A stretch of DNA of 64,000 nucleotides from Streptomyces hyderabadensis (GCF_020404845.1 NZ_JAIOJZ010000040.1:1-64000), one strand, 5' to 3'; positions 8,110 through 17,074 are shown, counted from the stretch's first letter. The notes: generated from the letters alone by a model not told the origin. Numbers and translations: made by a program.

Positions 8110-8907
8110 ATGACGGCGGAGCCGCAGAACGGGCAGTCTCGGGTCGCGTTGGTCACGGGGGCCACGCGGGGCATCGGCCGGGCGGTGGCCGAGACCCTGG
8201 GCAGGGACGGCATCAAGGTCTTCATCACCGCACGCAGTGCCGAGGACGTGGCGGCGACGGTCAAGGAGCTGACGGAGGCGGGCCTCACGATCGACGGCCT
8301 CGCCGCCGACGTACGGTCCGCGGACGACGTCACGCGAGCGGTCGCGACGGCCGTCGACCGCTTCGGGCCCATCGACATCCTGGTCAACAACGCGGGCCGC
8401 AGCGGCGGCGGGGTGACCGCCCAGATCTCCGACGAGCTGTGGAACGACGTCGTCGAGACCAACCTCAACAGCGTCTTCCGCGTCACCCGCGAGGTGCTCA
8501 ACGCGGGCGGCATGAGCGCGAAGTCCGTCGGGCGGATCATCAACATCGCCTCGACGGGCGGCAAGCAGGGCGTGATGCTGGGAGCGCCGTACAGCGCCTC
8601 CAAGCACGCGGTCGTCGGCTTCACCAAGTCGCTCGGGCTGGAACTGGCGAAGACCGGCATCACCGTCAACGCCGTCTGCCCCGGCTATGTGGAGACGCCC
8701 ATGGCCAAGAAGGTGCGTGAGGGATACGCGGGCCACTGGGAGATCGCCGAGGAAGAGGTGCTCAAGCGGTTCGAGGCCAAGATCCCGCTGGGCCGCTACA
8801 CCGCCCCCCAGGAGGTGGCCGCCCTGGTCGCCCACCTGGTCGCCCCCGCCGCCGCCGCCATCACCGCCCAGGCCATCAACGTCTGCGGCGGCCTCGGCAG
8901 CTACTGA
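8110..8907 (+). CDS. type II PKS C9 ketoreductase (ActIII-like SDR)
   Basis: 265 residues. It matches the act ketoreductase closely from memory: TGATRGIG cofactor loop, LVNNAGR, the Ser of NIASTGGKQGV and the Tyr/Lys of YSASK, and the closing TAQAINVCGGLGSY. The family reduces the C9 ketone of the nascent poly-beta-ketone with NADPH before the first ring is formed. The stereochemistry-related PGG motif of the family (94-96 in ActIII) reads SGG here. ATG 8110 has GGAGGGAG upstream. It is followed by the aromatase/cyclase 79 bp downstream, forming a two-gene unit. Confidence 0.94.
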   Translation: MTAEPQNGQSRVALVTGATRGIGRAVAETLGRDGIKVFITARSAEDVAATVKELTEAGLTIDGLAADVRSADDVTRAVATAVDRFGPIDILVNNAGRSGGGVTAQISDELWNDVVETNLNSVFRVTREVLNAGGMSAKSVGRIINIASTGGKQGVMLGAPYSASKHAVVGFTKSLGLELAKTGITVNAVCPGYVETPMAKKVREGYAGHWEIAEEEVLKRFEAKIPLGRYTAPQEVAALVAHLVAPAAAAITAQAINVCGGLGSY

Positions 8908-8986
8908 TGCGCGTACGGACGGTCCGTGTGGCCGTACCGACCACCGCATCCCCGTCCAGACCGACCGAAGGAGAGCCGGACCCACC

Positions 8987-9928
8987 ATGGCAGTGACGCA
9001 TCACGCCCGGCACACGATCACCGTCGAGGCCCCCGCGCGGACGGTGTACGGAATCATCGCGGACGCCGCCGACTGGCCGCGCGTCTTCCCGCCGTCGGTG
9101 CACGTCGAGCAGACGCCGCTCGGCGACGGCGAGGAGACGCTGCGGATCTGGGCCACGGCCAACGACGAGGTGAAGCACTGGCAGTCCCGGCGCCGGCTCG
9201 ACCCGGAGGCGCTCACGGTCGGCTTCCGGCAGGAGAGGACTACGGCACCGGCGACGTCGATGGGGGGACAGTGGCAGATACGGCCGCTGTCCCGGAGCAG
9301 CTGCGAGGTCGTCCTCCACCACGACTTCACGGCGCAGGACGACGCCCCCGAGCACGTGGAGTGGATCAACCGGGCGCTGGACCGCAACAGCGAGGCCGAG
9401 CTGAGCCGGATGAAGGCCACCGCGGAATCCGCCGGGGAACTGGGGGAGCTGCTGTGCACCTTCGAGGACCGGGTGCGCATCGAGGCGCCCGGCGCCGACG
9501 TGCACGCCTTCCTGTGGCGCGGCGAGCAGTGGCAGGACCGGCTTCCGCACGTGTCCCGGGTGAAGCTGACGGAGCCGGACGAGGACATCCAGATCCTCGA
9601 GATGGACACCGTCGCCAGGGACGGCTCGCAGCACACCACCGAGTCGGTGCGGGTGAGCCGCGGAACCTCCGGGATCTTCTACAAGCAGCTCCGGTTGCCC
9701 CCGCTGCTCACCGCGCACGTCGGGGCGTGGCTGCTGGAGGAGTCGGAGGGGGTGACGACGGCCGTGGCCCGGCACACCGTGGTCATCGACCCCGCCAAGG
9801 TCACCCTGCTGGGCCCGGACACCACCGTGGCCGACGCCCGGGCCTTCGTCCGGGACGCGCTGGGCACCAACAGCCGTGCGACGCTGGGGCACGCCAAGGA
9901 GTTCACCGAGCGGAGCACCGTCCGCTGA
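8987..9928 (+). CDS. two-domain aromatase/cyclase (ActVII-like)
   Basis: 313 residues made of two START/Bet v1-like domains of about 150 each. The first begins HTITVEAPARTVYGIIADAADWPRVFP and the second begins at LLCTFEDRVRIEAPGADVHAFLW. Di-domain ARO/CYC proteins act after C9 reduction to close and aromatise the first ring of reduced type II polyketides. Together with the act-type ketoreductase just upstream this predicts a C9-reduced C7-C12-type cyclisation. ATG 8987 has GAAGGAGAG upstream, the only well-placed start. Confidence 0.93.
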   Translation: MAVTHHARHTITVEAPARTVYGIIADAADWPRVFPPSVHVEQTPLGDGEETLRIWATANDEVKHWQSRRRLDPEALTVGFRQERTTAPATSMGGQWQIRPLSRSSCEVVLHHDFTAQDDAPEHVEWINRALDRNSEAELSRMKATAESAGELGELLCTFEDRVRIEAPGADVHAFLWRGEQWQDRLPHVSRVKLTEPDEDIQILEMDTVARDGSQHTTESVRVSRGTSGIFYKQLRLPPLLTAHVGAWLLEESEGVTTAVARHTVVIDPAKVTLLGPDTTVADARAFVRDALGTNSRATLGHAKEFTERSTVR

Positions 9929-10015
9929 CGCGGGTGCCCCCGTCCGGCCGGGCGGGCCGGGCAGCGCGGTCCTCCGCCGCGGCCCGGCCCGCCGCCGGGC
10001 CGGCTCCTGGGCCTG

Positions 10016-10966
10016 CTAGGCGTAGCAGGCGACGGGGCGGCCGCCGTTGAACTGCGCCATCTCCGCGAAGACCGGGGCCGAACGGATCTCGGTGTCCCGG
10101 GGCAGCGACGACTCCTCGGCGTAGGCGCGGTGCAGATTGGCCACCAGGCGCTCGGGGTCCCGCAGTGCGGAGTACGGGCCGAGGTCCGTGTCCAGGGCGG
10201 CCCGCAGCGGGGACACCCCGGCGGCCAGGCCCGCCCGTGCGATGTCGCGCACCCACAGCAGGTAGTCCCGGGTGGCGTCGAGCACCTCCGGGCCCGCGAC
10301 CGGACCGTGGCCCCCCACGACGACGGCGGGATCCAGGGCGCGCAGCCGCGTGATCGCCTCCAGGGTGCCGCTCAGCGAGCCCATCAGGACGAAGGGGGTG
10401 CACCCGGGCAGCAGGACGTCCCCGGCGAACAGGACGCGCTGTTCGGGGAGCCAGACCACGATGTCGCTGGTGGTGTGCGCCGGGCCGACGTGGATCAACT
10501 CCGCCGTCAGGTCGCCGACATGGAGCGTGGCGCGGTCGCGGAACGTCAGGGTCGGCAGCGCGAGGCGGATGTCGCCCCACTGCGTGGCCGGCCAGACCTC
10601 CCGCATCGCCAGCCCGCGCCGGGCCATCTCGTTCCGGGTCACCTCGTGGGACACCACGGTGGCGTGCGGGGCGACCACCGAGTTGCCGAAGTGGTGGTCC
10701 CCGTGGTGGTGGGTGGTGATCACCGTGTCCACCTCCATGGGCGTGCGGGAGGCGATGGCCGCGCGCAGGGCGCGGGCCCGCCGTTCGGTGGCGGCGGTGT
10801 CCACCACGGCCACCGCGCCGTCGGAGATCAGCACGCCGGCGTTGTTCAGGCACCAGCCCCCGTCCGGCTGGATGTAGGCGTGGACGCCCGGTGCGAGGTC
10901 CTCCAGGCGGGGAGCGGCCGAGGGGGGCGGGGCAGCGGGGCGGGGCGTGGCCGACGGCTGGGTCAT
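10016..10966 (-). CDS. MBL-fold protein, candidate second-ring cyclase (ActIV-type)
   Basis: 316 residues with the metallo-beta-lactamase metal motif THHHGDHHFGN and further His/Asp ligands in HVGPAHTTSD, FAGDVLL and GGHGPV. In BIQ-type clusters (actinorhodin) an MBL-fold protein, ActIV, closes the second ring and may release the chain. The neighbourhood (KR, ARO/CYC) supports that role, but generic hydrolases share the same motifs. ATG 10966 has GGAAGGA upstream. It is transcribed divergently from the exporter at 11,222, with a structured operator region between them. Confidence 0.8.
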   Translation of the reverse strand: MTQPSATPRPAAPPPSAAPRLEDLAPGVHAYIQPDGGWCLNNAGVLISDGAVAVVDTAATERRARALRAAIASRTPMEVDTVITTHHHGDHHFGNSVVAPHATVVSHEVTRNEMARRGLAMREVWPATQWGDIRLALPTLTFRDRATLHVGDLTAELIHVGPAHTTSDIVVWLPEQRVLFAGDVLLPGCTPFVLMGSLSGTLEAITRLRALDPAVVVGGHGPVAGPEVLDATRDYLLWVRDIARAGLAAGVSPLRAALDTDLGPYSALRDPERLVANLHRAYAEESSLPRDTEIRSAPVFAEMAQFNGGRPVACYA

Positions 10967-11093
10967 CGGGGAGTTCCTTCCCGGGTGGTCGGTTGCGCGT
11001 GCGGTCCTCACGATCTGCCGTCGCGCTGGAGGGGGACAGGTGGGCCGCTGGCCGCGGGCAGGAGGCCCGGCGGAGCCGTGGTTCCCGCCGTGT

Positions 11094-11160
11094 GGAACAA
11101 CTTGCACCGGACATTGCCGCGGGACATACTGTTCCGTAGTTGTGGGGCAAGTTGTTCCGT
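11094..11160. promoter_or_regulatory. repeat-rich operator region upstream of the second exporter
   Basis: Two overlapping patterns lie here. First, a perfect 12-bp inverted repeat: GGAACAACTTGC (11094-11105) and GCAAGTTGTTCC (11147-11158). Second, an 8-bp direct repeat GTTCCGTA at 11131-11138 and 11153-11160, 22 bp apart, two helical turns, which is the spacing typical of SARP binding sites. Both lie in the gap between the MBL-fold gene and the MFS gene. Confidence 0.65.
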
Positions 11161-11221
11161 ATCTGGACGACGGGCCGTCCACGCATCCCCCCTTCCCATT
11201 GCTCACCGGCAGGAGATTCTG

Positions 11222-12793
11222 GTGTCCGAACGACCCCTGGGGCAGGCTCACGCGTCCCCGCCCGCTTCCCCGCAGGCCGGCGCCGCAGCGGGATCCGGTT
11301 CCCGCAAGGGGCTGGCGCTGACCGCCATCGCGGTCGCCCAGCTCATGGTCGTCCTCGACGTGTCGATCGTGAACGTGGCGCTGCCGTCCATCCAGGGAGC
11401 CCTCGACTTCTCCGCGACCAACCTGGAATGGGTGGTCAACGCCTACGCGCTCGCCTTCGGCGGACTGCTGCTGCTCGGCGGGCGGATCGCGGACATGTAC
11501 GGTCAGCGCCGCACCCTGCTCTTCGGCATCGGACTGCTCACGGCGGCCTCGCTGCTCGGCGGCATGGCGACCAACCAGGGCTGGCTGATCGCCGCCCGGG
11601 CCGTGCAGGGTGTGGCCGGAGCGCTGGTCGCCCCGGCCGCGCTGGCGCTGATCGCCAGTACGTTCTCCGAGGGCGGCGAACGCAACCGGGCCATGGGCAT
11701 CTACGCGGCCATGGGCGGCGCGGGCGGCGCGCTCGGCAACGTCCTCGGCGGCGTCTTCACCGACGCCCTGAGCTGGCGCTGGGTGCTGTTCGTCAACGTC
11801 CCCATCGGCGTTCTGCTGCTGCTGGCCGCGGTCAAGGCGTTCCCCGCCGAGCGGGTCACCAGCGAGGGGCGGCGCCTCGACCTGCCCGGTGCCGTCACCT
11901 CGACCGTCGGCATGTCACTGCTGGTGTACGGGCTGATCCACGCGGCCACCGACGACTGGGGCAGCGCGGGCACGGTGCTGCCGCTGGCCGTCGGCGCCGC
12001 ACTGCTCGCCCTCTTCGTCGTCATCGAGTTCCGCAGCGACTCCCCGCTCATGCCGCCGAGCATCTTCCGCAACCGCAACCGCACCGGCGCGTACGCCATC
12101 ATGCTGGCACTCGGCGCCGGCATGATCGTGCTCTTCTACTTCCTCACCCTCTTCATGCAGATCGTGCTCGGCTTCAGCCCGCTCAAGACCGGCTTCGCCT
12201 TCCTGCCGTTCGCCGTGGGCGCGGCCGTCTTCGCGACGATCAGCAGCCAGGTGGTGGGGCGCGTGGGCCCGCGGATCCTGCTCGGCACCGGGACGCTGCT
12301 GGCGGCCGTGGCCTTCTTCTGGTTCTCGCGGCTCAGCGAGAACGGCGCCTACAGCAGCGATCTGCTCGGCCCGCTGATCCTCTCCGGATGCAGTGTGGGC
12401 CTGTGCTTCGTGCCGCTCACCCTCGCGGCGGTGGCCGGGGTGCGCAAGGCCCAGGCCGGTGTCTCCTCCGCCCTCCTCAACGCCGGCCAGCAGGTCGGCG
12501 CCGCACTGGGCCTCGCGGCCCTCGGGACCGTCGCGATCAGCGCCACCAAGGACCGGCTCACCGAGCTGATGGGAGCGGCCGCCGCCGAGTCGGCGGAGGG
12601 CTACGGGCCGGCGGACGCGGCACACATGCCGCCCGAGGTCCGCAAGGCGGTCTTCGACTCGCTCGCCCAGGGCTACGGAACGGCGTTCCTGGTGACCGGA
12701 TTCGTCCTGCTCGGCGCGTTCGTCCTCGCCGTCCTGGTGATCCGGGTCTCCGCCAAGGACGCGGAGAACGCCGAGATGGCCGTCGTGGTCTGA
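11222..12793 (+). CDS. MFS multidrug-type exporter (DHA2 family)
   Basis: 523 residues. After a soluble N-terminus the first membrane segment is LTAIAVAQLMVVLDVSIVNVALPSIQ, with LDxxIVNVALP the hallmark motif of 14-TM DHA2 drug exporters. GRIADMYGQRRTLLFGI is the conserved cytoplasmic loop. It is the second pump of the cluster and probably exports the product or an intermediate. GTG 11222 is chosen because AGGAG lies 8 bases upstream; the reading frame stays open far upstream through the divergent gene, but that part is a shadow. HHE-domain gene follows 63 bp downstream. Confidence 0.93.
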   Translation: MSERPLGQAHASPPASPQAGAAAGSGSRKGLALTAIAVAQLMVVLDVSIVNVALPSIQGALDFSATNLEWVVNAYALAFGGLLLLGGRIADMYGQRRTLLFGIGLLTAASLLGGMATNQGWLIAARAVQGVAGALVAPAALALIASTFSEGGERNRAMGIYAAMGGAGGALGNVLGGVFTDALSWRWVLFVNVPIGVLLLLAAVKAFPAERVTSEGRRLDLPGAVTSTVGMSLLVYGLIHAATDDWGSAGTVLPLAVGAALLALFVVIEFRSDSPLMPPSIFRNRNRTGAYAIMLALGAGMIVLFYFLTLFMQIVLGFSPLKTGFAFLPFAVGAAVFATISSQVVGRVGPRILLGTGTLLAAVAFFWFSRLSENGAYSSDLLGPLILSGCSVGLCFVPLTLAAVAGVRKAQAGVSSALLNAGQQVGAALGLAALGTVAISATKDRLTELMGAAAAESAEGYGPADAAHMPPEVRKAVFDSLAQGYGTAFLVTGFVLLGAFVLAVLVIRVSAKDAENAEMAVVV

Positions 12794-12856
12794 GCCCGGA
12801 CAGTCACCGGGCCCGGCCCGCCCACCGTACCGACACCCGACCCGCAGGAGACCGCA

Positions 12857-13504
12857 GTGAACGCTCGAGCGCAGACCGGCAGCGCACCCCCCGTCGACCT
12901 GACGATGATGTACGCGATCCACCGCGCCTTCCGGCGGGATCTGCGGCTGCTGGAGGCGGCGCAGCACGAGGACCCCGCCGCCTTCCGGCAGGCGTGGCAG
13001 CTCTTCAAGACCTACCTGATGATCCATCACCTCGCCGAGGACCACTCGCTGTGGCCCGTCCTGCGCACCAAACTGGCCGGACGTGACGAGGCGTTGGGCA
13101 TGCTCCAGGCCATGGAGTCCGAACACGCCCAGCTCGACACGGCGGTGGAGAAGGTCGACGCCGCGCTCGGGCAGGACGGCGGTGAACGGGCGCTGCCGGC
13201 ACTCATGGCGGACGTCGCCGCCTGCCTGACCGACCACCTCGACCACGAGGAGGCCCAGGCACTGCCGCTGCTGGAGAGCGAGCTGACGACGGCCGAGTGG
13301 GGCGCCTTCGTGACGGAACAGCGCAACCAGGTCGGCATCAAGGGCGCCTCGACGTTCTTCCCCTGGCTGCTCGACGGCGCCTCGGAGCACGAACGACGCG
13401 CCGTGCTCGACCGGGTCCCGGCGCCGCTGCGCCTGGTGTACCGGACGGTGTGGCGGCCCAGGTACGAGCGCACCTCGCCCTGGAAGGGCAAGGCAGCCTC
13501 CTGA
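12857..13504 (+). CDS. hemerythrin-like (HHE) domain protein
   Basis: 215 residues, soluble and helical. The spaced ligands of an HHE domain are visible: IHRAFRRDL, HHLAEDHSLW, ESEHAQLD and DHLDHEEAQALP. Such domains hold a di-iron or other metal centre. Some actinobacterial members sit next to exporters and flavoenzymes, with unclear roles in oxygen or redox handling. GTG 12857 follows GCAGGAG, and the gene is probably cotranscribed with the exporter just upstream. A role in quinone oxidation or protection is speculation. Confidence 0.85.
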   Translation: MNARAQTGSAPPVDLTMMYAIHRAFRRDLRLLEAAQHEDPAAFRQAWQLFKTYLMIHHLAEDHSLWPVLRTKLAGRDEALGMLQAMESEHAQLDTAVEKVDAALGQDGGERALPALMADVAACLTDHLDHEEAQALPLLESELTTAEWGAFVTEQRNQVGIKGASTFFPWLLDGASEHERRAVLDRVPAPLRLVYRTVWRPRYERTSPWKGKAAS

Positions 13505-13524
13505 CCGCAGCCCCCGCACAGACG

Positions 13525-13566
13525 CCGGTGCCGGACGTGGGAATCCCCCGCCACGTCCGGCACCGG
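13525..13566. terminator. bidirectional terminator
   Basis: A perfect 16-bp inverted repeat (13525-13540 with 13551-13566) and a 10-base loop lie between the convergent HHE gene and MDR oxidoreductase gene. Confidence 0.85.
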
Positions 13567-13585
13567 TCTGCCTGCCCCGCCCGGC

Positions 13586-14512
13586 TCAGAACACCAGCAC
13601 GGCCTTGCCGTTGACCTGCCGTTCGCCGACGCCGCGCAGCGCGGGCCGGGGGTCGGTCCAGTCGCCGACGAACGCGACCTGCGGGTCCAGTTCGCCCTTG
13701 GCGACGAGCCGCAGCAGTACGCCGAGATCGTTCCCGACGGGCCTGCGCGGCATCTCGTCGAACAGGTGGATGTACTGGATCCGGACACCGGGCCTGGCGT
13801 GTCCCCAGTCGAAGGGCAGACAGAGGTCGGCCCGGGTGGTGTTGCCGTAGCAGACCACGGTGCCGCCCCGCTCGACCAGCTGGTACGCGCTGCGGAACAC
13901 CTCGCCGCCGACACTGTCCACCAGGACCTGCACCGGCCGCGTCGCGCCGGGACCCGCGTCGTAGGTGGACGCCTCGGCGGCACCCAGTTCGGCCAGCCCC
14001 TTGAGCCGCTCCGCCGAACCGGCCCAGGCGGCCACCTCGGCCCCGGCGGCCCGGGCCAGCTGGACGGCGATCCGGCCGACCCCGCCACTGGCGCCGGTGA
14101 CCAGGACCCGGCGGCCCAGCAGGGACCCCGCGTGCCGCAGGGCGTACAACGCGGTGAGCCCGGCCACCGGGACAGCGGCCGCGTCGGTCCACTCGACGCC
14201 GTCCGGGAGCGCGGCGAGCCGGGTGGTCGACAGGGCGACCCGCTCGCTCCAGCCGTCGCGTTCGGCCACGCCGGCCACCCGGCTGCCGACGGGCGGCCCG
14301 CTCCCGTCGGCAGCCGCGCGGACCACGGTGCCGGCCACGTCGAAGCCGAGCCGGGAGCCCGGCGGCAGCATGCCGAGCAGGGACAGGTCGCCGCGGTTCA
14401 CGGAGACCGCCCTGACCTCGACCACGGCCTGGTCGGGCCGGGGTTCGGGCTCCGGCACCGTGGTCGGCCCTACCTCGGTGCCGCCGTCCGCGGGAGTGGT
14501 GAGTGCTCGCAC
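13586..14512 (-). CDS. zinc-independent MDR-family NADPH oxidoreductase, candidate enoyl reductase
   Basis: 308 residues of the quinone oxidoreductase branch of medium-chain reductases. An N-terminal GroES-like part (VSVNRGDLSLLG, GFDVAGTV) is followed by a nucleotide-binding fold (VLVTGASGGVGRIAVQLA). Structural zinc cysteines are absent. In actinorhodin biosynthesis ActVI-ORF2 of this family is an enoyl reductase in pyran ring formation. A similar role is possible, given the act-like set of KR, ARO/CYC, MBL protein and flavin reductase. GTG 14512 has GGAGG ten bases upstream. It lies 79 bp after the SDR gene in the same direction. Confidence 0.85.
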   Translation of the reverse strand: MRALTTPADGGTEVGPTTVPEPEPRPDQAVVEVRAVSVNRGDLSLLGMLPPGSRLGFDVAGTVVRAAADGSGPPVGSRVAGVAERDGWSERVALSTTRLAALPDGVEWTDAAAVPVAGLTALYALRHAGSLLGRRVLVTGASGGVGRIAVQLARAAGAEVAAWAGSAERLKGLAELGAAEASTYDAGPGATRPVQVLVDSVGGEVFRSAYQLVERGGTVVCYGNTTRADLCLPFDWGHARPGVRIQYIHLFDEMPRRPVGNDLGVLLRLVAKGELDPQVAFVGDWTDPRPALRGVGERQVNGKAVLVF

Positions 14513-14591
14513 CTGTCAGTCGCCTCCGTTGCTGTCGTCGCGATGGAATTGCGGGAAGTCGCGAGGGAATAGCGGGCAGGAGAAACGCCGG

Positions 14592-15320
14592 TCACCAGCG
14601 CACGCCGCCGTCGACCGGCAGCACCGCGCCGTTCACGTAGCTGCTCTCCGAGGAGGCCAGGAACACGGCGGCGCGGGCGACCTCGGCTCCCGTCCCCGGC
14701 CGTCCCGCGGCCAGGGTGTCCCGCAGCCGCGGCCAGAGCGTCTCGTTGGCCATCAGCGCGCGGCCCTGCCCCTCCTCGACGAAGCCGGGCGACAGGCAGT
14801 TGACCGTGATCCCCCTGGGCGCCAGCTCCAGCGCGCAGACCTCCGTGAACCGCTCCACGGCCGCCTTGGAGGCGCAGTACGCGGACGCGCCGGGCATGGC
14901 GCGCCGCCCGAGCAGTGAGGACATCGTGATGATCCGGCCCGACCCGGCCTCCTGGAGGTACGGCACCGCCGCCCTGACCGTGTGGAACACGCCCGTCAGA
15001 TTGGTGCCGACCACGGCGTCCCAGTCCTCGTCGGACAGCACCGACACCGGACCGGGCCGGCTCACCCCCGCGTTGGCGACCACGATGTGCGGACCGCCGT
15101 ACCGCTCGTGGGCCGTACGCATCAGGTCGGCCATCGACTGGGGCACCGTCACATCGGCCTTGACGTGCACGACCCGGCCGCCCTTGTCCGGCGGATCGGG
15201 CCGTACGTCCCTGGCCGCGGCGACCACGATGGCCCCCTCGTCGGCCAGTGCCCGCGCGACGGCCCTGCCCAGGCCGCGGGTGCCGCCGGTGACCACGGCG
15301 GTTCTGCCCTGCAACTGCAT
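14592..15320 (-). CDS. SDR-family ketoreductase (FabG-like)
   Basis: 242 residues. TGGTRGLG binds the nucleotide, VANAGVS is the family NAG motif, and the catalytic set is Ser of MSSLLG with Tyr/Lys of YCASK. It ends SSYVNGAVLPVDGGVRW, as classical SDRs do. Unlike the gene at 8,110 it lacks ActIII-specific features, so it probably acts later, for example on a side-chain or quinone carbonyl. ATG 15320 has AGGAGGAG upstream. Transcribed with the MDR gene downstream and divergently from the APH-like gene. Confidence 0.9.
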   Translation of the reverse strand: MQLQGRTAVVTGGTRGLGRAVARALADEGAIVVAAARDVRPDPPDKGGRVVHVKADVTVPQSMADLMRTAHERYGGPHIVVANAGVSRPGPVSVLSDEDWDAVVGTNLTGVFHTVRAAVPYLQEAGSGRIITMSSLLGRRAMPGASAYCASKAAVERFTEVCALELAPRGITVNCLSPGFVEEGQGRALMANETLWPRLRDTLAAGRPGTGAEVARAAVFLASSESSYVNGAVLPVDGGVRW

Positions 15321-15559
15321 TGCTCCTCCTGAGTTCCGGCCGGGGTGAAGGATCCGCGGCGGATTCCGGAACCTCGATGCTGCTGTGCCCGGATGGCGGG
15401 GCGAGGGAGACCGGCTGGAGGCGCGCGGCGCGCCGCAGGGGGCGGCCGCCCCCTCCAGCGCCCCTGGATCCGGGTGCCAGGGGCCGCGGCGATACTCGGG
15501 CTCCCGCCCGGACCGGACACCGCGGTCCGGGCCCCTGCCGACCGCTGAAGGAGGAAGCC

Positions 15560-16660
15560 GTGCCCGTTCCCGTGCAGCGCGACCACGAACGGACCCGCCT
15601 GGCGCTGGCCGACTGGCTCACGGCCCGCACACCCCGGGCCGACGAGGTGAGGGTCGGCCCGGTCCGGGTGCCCGGCGCCGCGGGATTCTCGGGGGAGATC
15701 CTGCTGTGCGACGCCGAGTGGACCGAGGACGGAACCGAACGCCGCGAACCCCTCGCCGTGCGGGTGGCCCCCACCGGGCACCGCATCCACCCCGACGACC
15801 GCTGGACGGAACAGGTCCGGCTGCTGGAGGCCCTCAACCGCACGGACGTCCCCGTGGCGCCCCTGCTGGGGCACGAGCCGGGTTCCTCGGTGCTCGGGGC
15901 GCCGTTCCTGGTGATGCGGCGGATCGAGGGCCGGGTGCCCGCCGACTTCCCCTCGTACCACCGGGAGGGCTGGCTGGCCGAGCTGCCCGAACACCGGCGG
16001 CGCGCCGTCTGGTGCGGCGGGGTGGAGATGCTCGCCGCGGTCCACCGGCTCGACCCCCGGGCGCTCGGCCTCGGCTTCCTCGACCGGCCGGAGTACGGCA
16101 GCGGCCACCTCACCCAGCAACTGACCGAGTACACCCGGCTCATGCCGTACTACGGCGCGGACGGCAACGAGGCCGCGACGACGGCGCTGGCCTGGCTGCG
16201 GGAGAACCGGCCCGAGGAACCCGGCCGGCCCCGACTGCTGTGGGGCGACGCCCGGCTCGGCAACATCGTCTACGACGGGGAGACCCCCGCCGCCGTACTG
16301 GACTGGGAGATGGCCGCCCTGGGCCGGCCCGAGTCGGACCTGGCCTGGTTCCTGCACCTGGACCGGCACCTGAGCGAGGGCATCGGCGCGGACCGGCTCA
16401 CCGGGCTCCCCGACCGCGCGGAGACGGTGCGCCACTACGAGCGGCTCACCGGCCACGTCGTACGGGACCTGGAGTACTACGAGGTCTTCGCCGCGTTCCG
16501 GTTCTGCGTGCTCACCGCGCGGGTGACCCGGCTGCTGGAGGAGAGCGGCATCATGCCGCCCGGGACCGACTTCCCGCTGCACCGCAACGCCACGCGTCTG
16601 CTGGCCCGCGTACTGGAGGAGACGGTCGCCCGGCGCGGCGGCGCGGCGGTGCCCCGCTGA
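15560..16660 (+). CDS. APH/choline-kinase-fold phosphotransferase-like protein
   Basis: 366 residues of the aminoglycoside phosphotransferase superfamily. The catalytic loop reads WGDARLGN (Trp replaces the usual His of HGDxxxxN) and the metal site is VLDWEMAALG. LVMRRIEG is the nucleotide-site hinge region. This branch, near ACAD10-like and macrolide or acyl-CoA associated kinases, has diverse substrates. It is embedded between type II PKS genes and convergent with the ACP gene, so a role in resistance or in phosphorylating a pathway intermediate (for example to set up an elimination) can be proposed but not shown. GTG 15560 has GGAGGAA upstream; the frame is open further upstream but overlaps the SDR promoter. 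Confidence 0.85.
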   Translation: MPVPVQRDHERTRLALADWLTARTPRADEVRVGPVRVPGAAGFSGEILLCDAEWTEDGTERREPLAVRVAPTGHRIHPDDRWTEQVRLLEALNRTDVPVAPLLGHEPGSSVLGAPFLVMRRIEGRVPADFPSYHREGWLAELPEHRRRAVWCGGVEMLAAVHRLDPRALGLGFLDRPEYGSGHLTQQLTEYTRLMPYYGADGNEAATTALAWLRENRPEEPGRPRLLWGDARLGNIVYDGETPAAVLDWEMAALGRPESDLAWFLHLDRHLSEGIGADRLTGLPDRAETVRHYERLTGHVVRDLEYYEVFAAFRFCVLTARVTRLLEESGIMPPGTDFPLHRNATRLLARVLEETVARRGGAAVPR

Positions 16661-16667
16661 CGAGGGA

Positions 16668-16698
16668 GCACCCGGCAGTCTCCGTGACTGCCGGGTGC
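16668..16698. terminator. bidirectional terminator
   Basis: A 13-bp perfect inverted repeat (16668-16680 with 16686-16698) and a 5-base loop lie between the convergent APH-like and ACP genes. Confidence 0.85.
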
Positions 16699-16724
16699 CG
16701 GGTGCCGGGTGCGGGGTCCCGCGG

Positions 16725-17000
16725 CTACGCGGCGGCCAGGGTCCGGTTGACCGCCGCCAGGAGTTCCCGCGGGGTCTCGACACCGTCGAGGACGTCGTCG
16801 CCCAGCTCGACACCGTAGTCACGGGATATGCGGGCCACGGTCTCCAGCAGTGCGAGGGAGTCGTAGCCGAGGTCGGCGAAGGCGGAGTCGAGGATGTCGC
16901 CGTCCAGGTCGACCGACTCGTCCTCGCCCGCGGACGACCGCATGATGCCGGTGAGGTCCTCCACGGTCAGTTCGGTCGCGGTCGCGTTGGCGTCGCTCAT
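16725..17000 (-). CDS. type II PKS acyl carrier protein
   Basis: 91 residues, acidic, with the phosphopantetheine attachment Ser at about residue 48 in DLGYDSLALLE. It carries the growing poly-beta-ketone in the minimal PKS with KS-alpha and KS-beta encoded just upstream. Gene order KS-alpha, KS-beta, ACP is the usual one. The 74-bp gap to KS-beta suggests cotranscription. ATG 17000 has AAAGGA upstream. The Sfp-type transferase at 51,742 could modify it. Confidence 0.96.
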   Translation of the reverse strand: MSDANATATELTVEDLTGIMRSSAGEDESVDLDGDILDSAFADLGYDSLALLETVARISRDYGVELGDDVLDGVETPRELLAAVNRTLAAA

Positions 17001-17074
17001 GAGTTGTCCTTTCGGCGTGGCTGTGGGCTGGGCAGGATGGCTGGTCAGGGACGGCAGGGGAGGCCGGTCGGTCC

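Noticed and set aside
10130..11221. In-frame extension upstream of the second MFS exporter
   Set aside because: It overlaps the divergent MBL-fold gene and the operator region; GTG 11222 has a good ribosome site and gives the normal family N-terminus.
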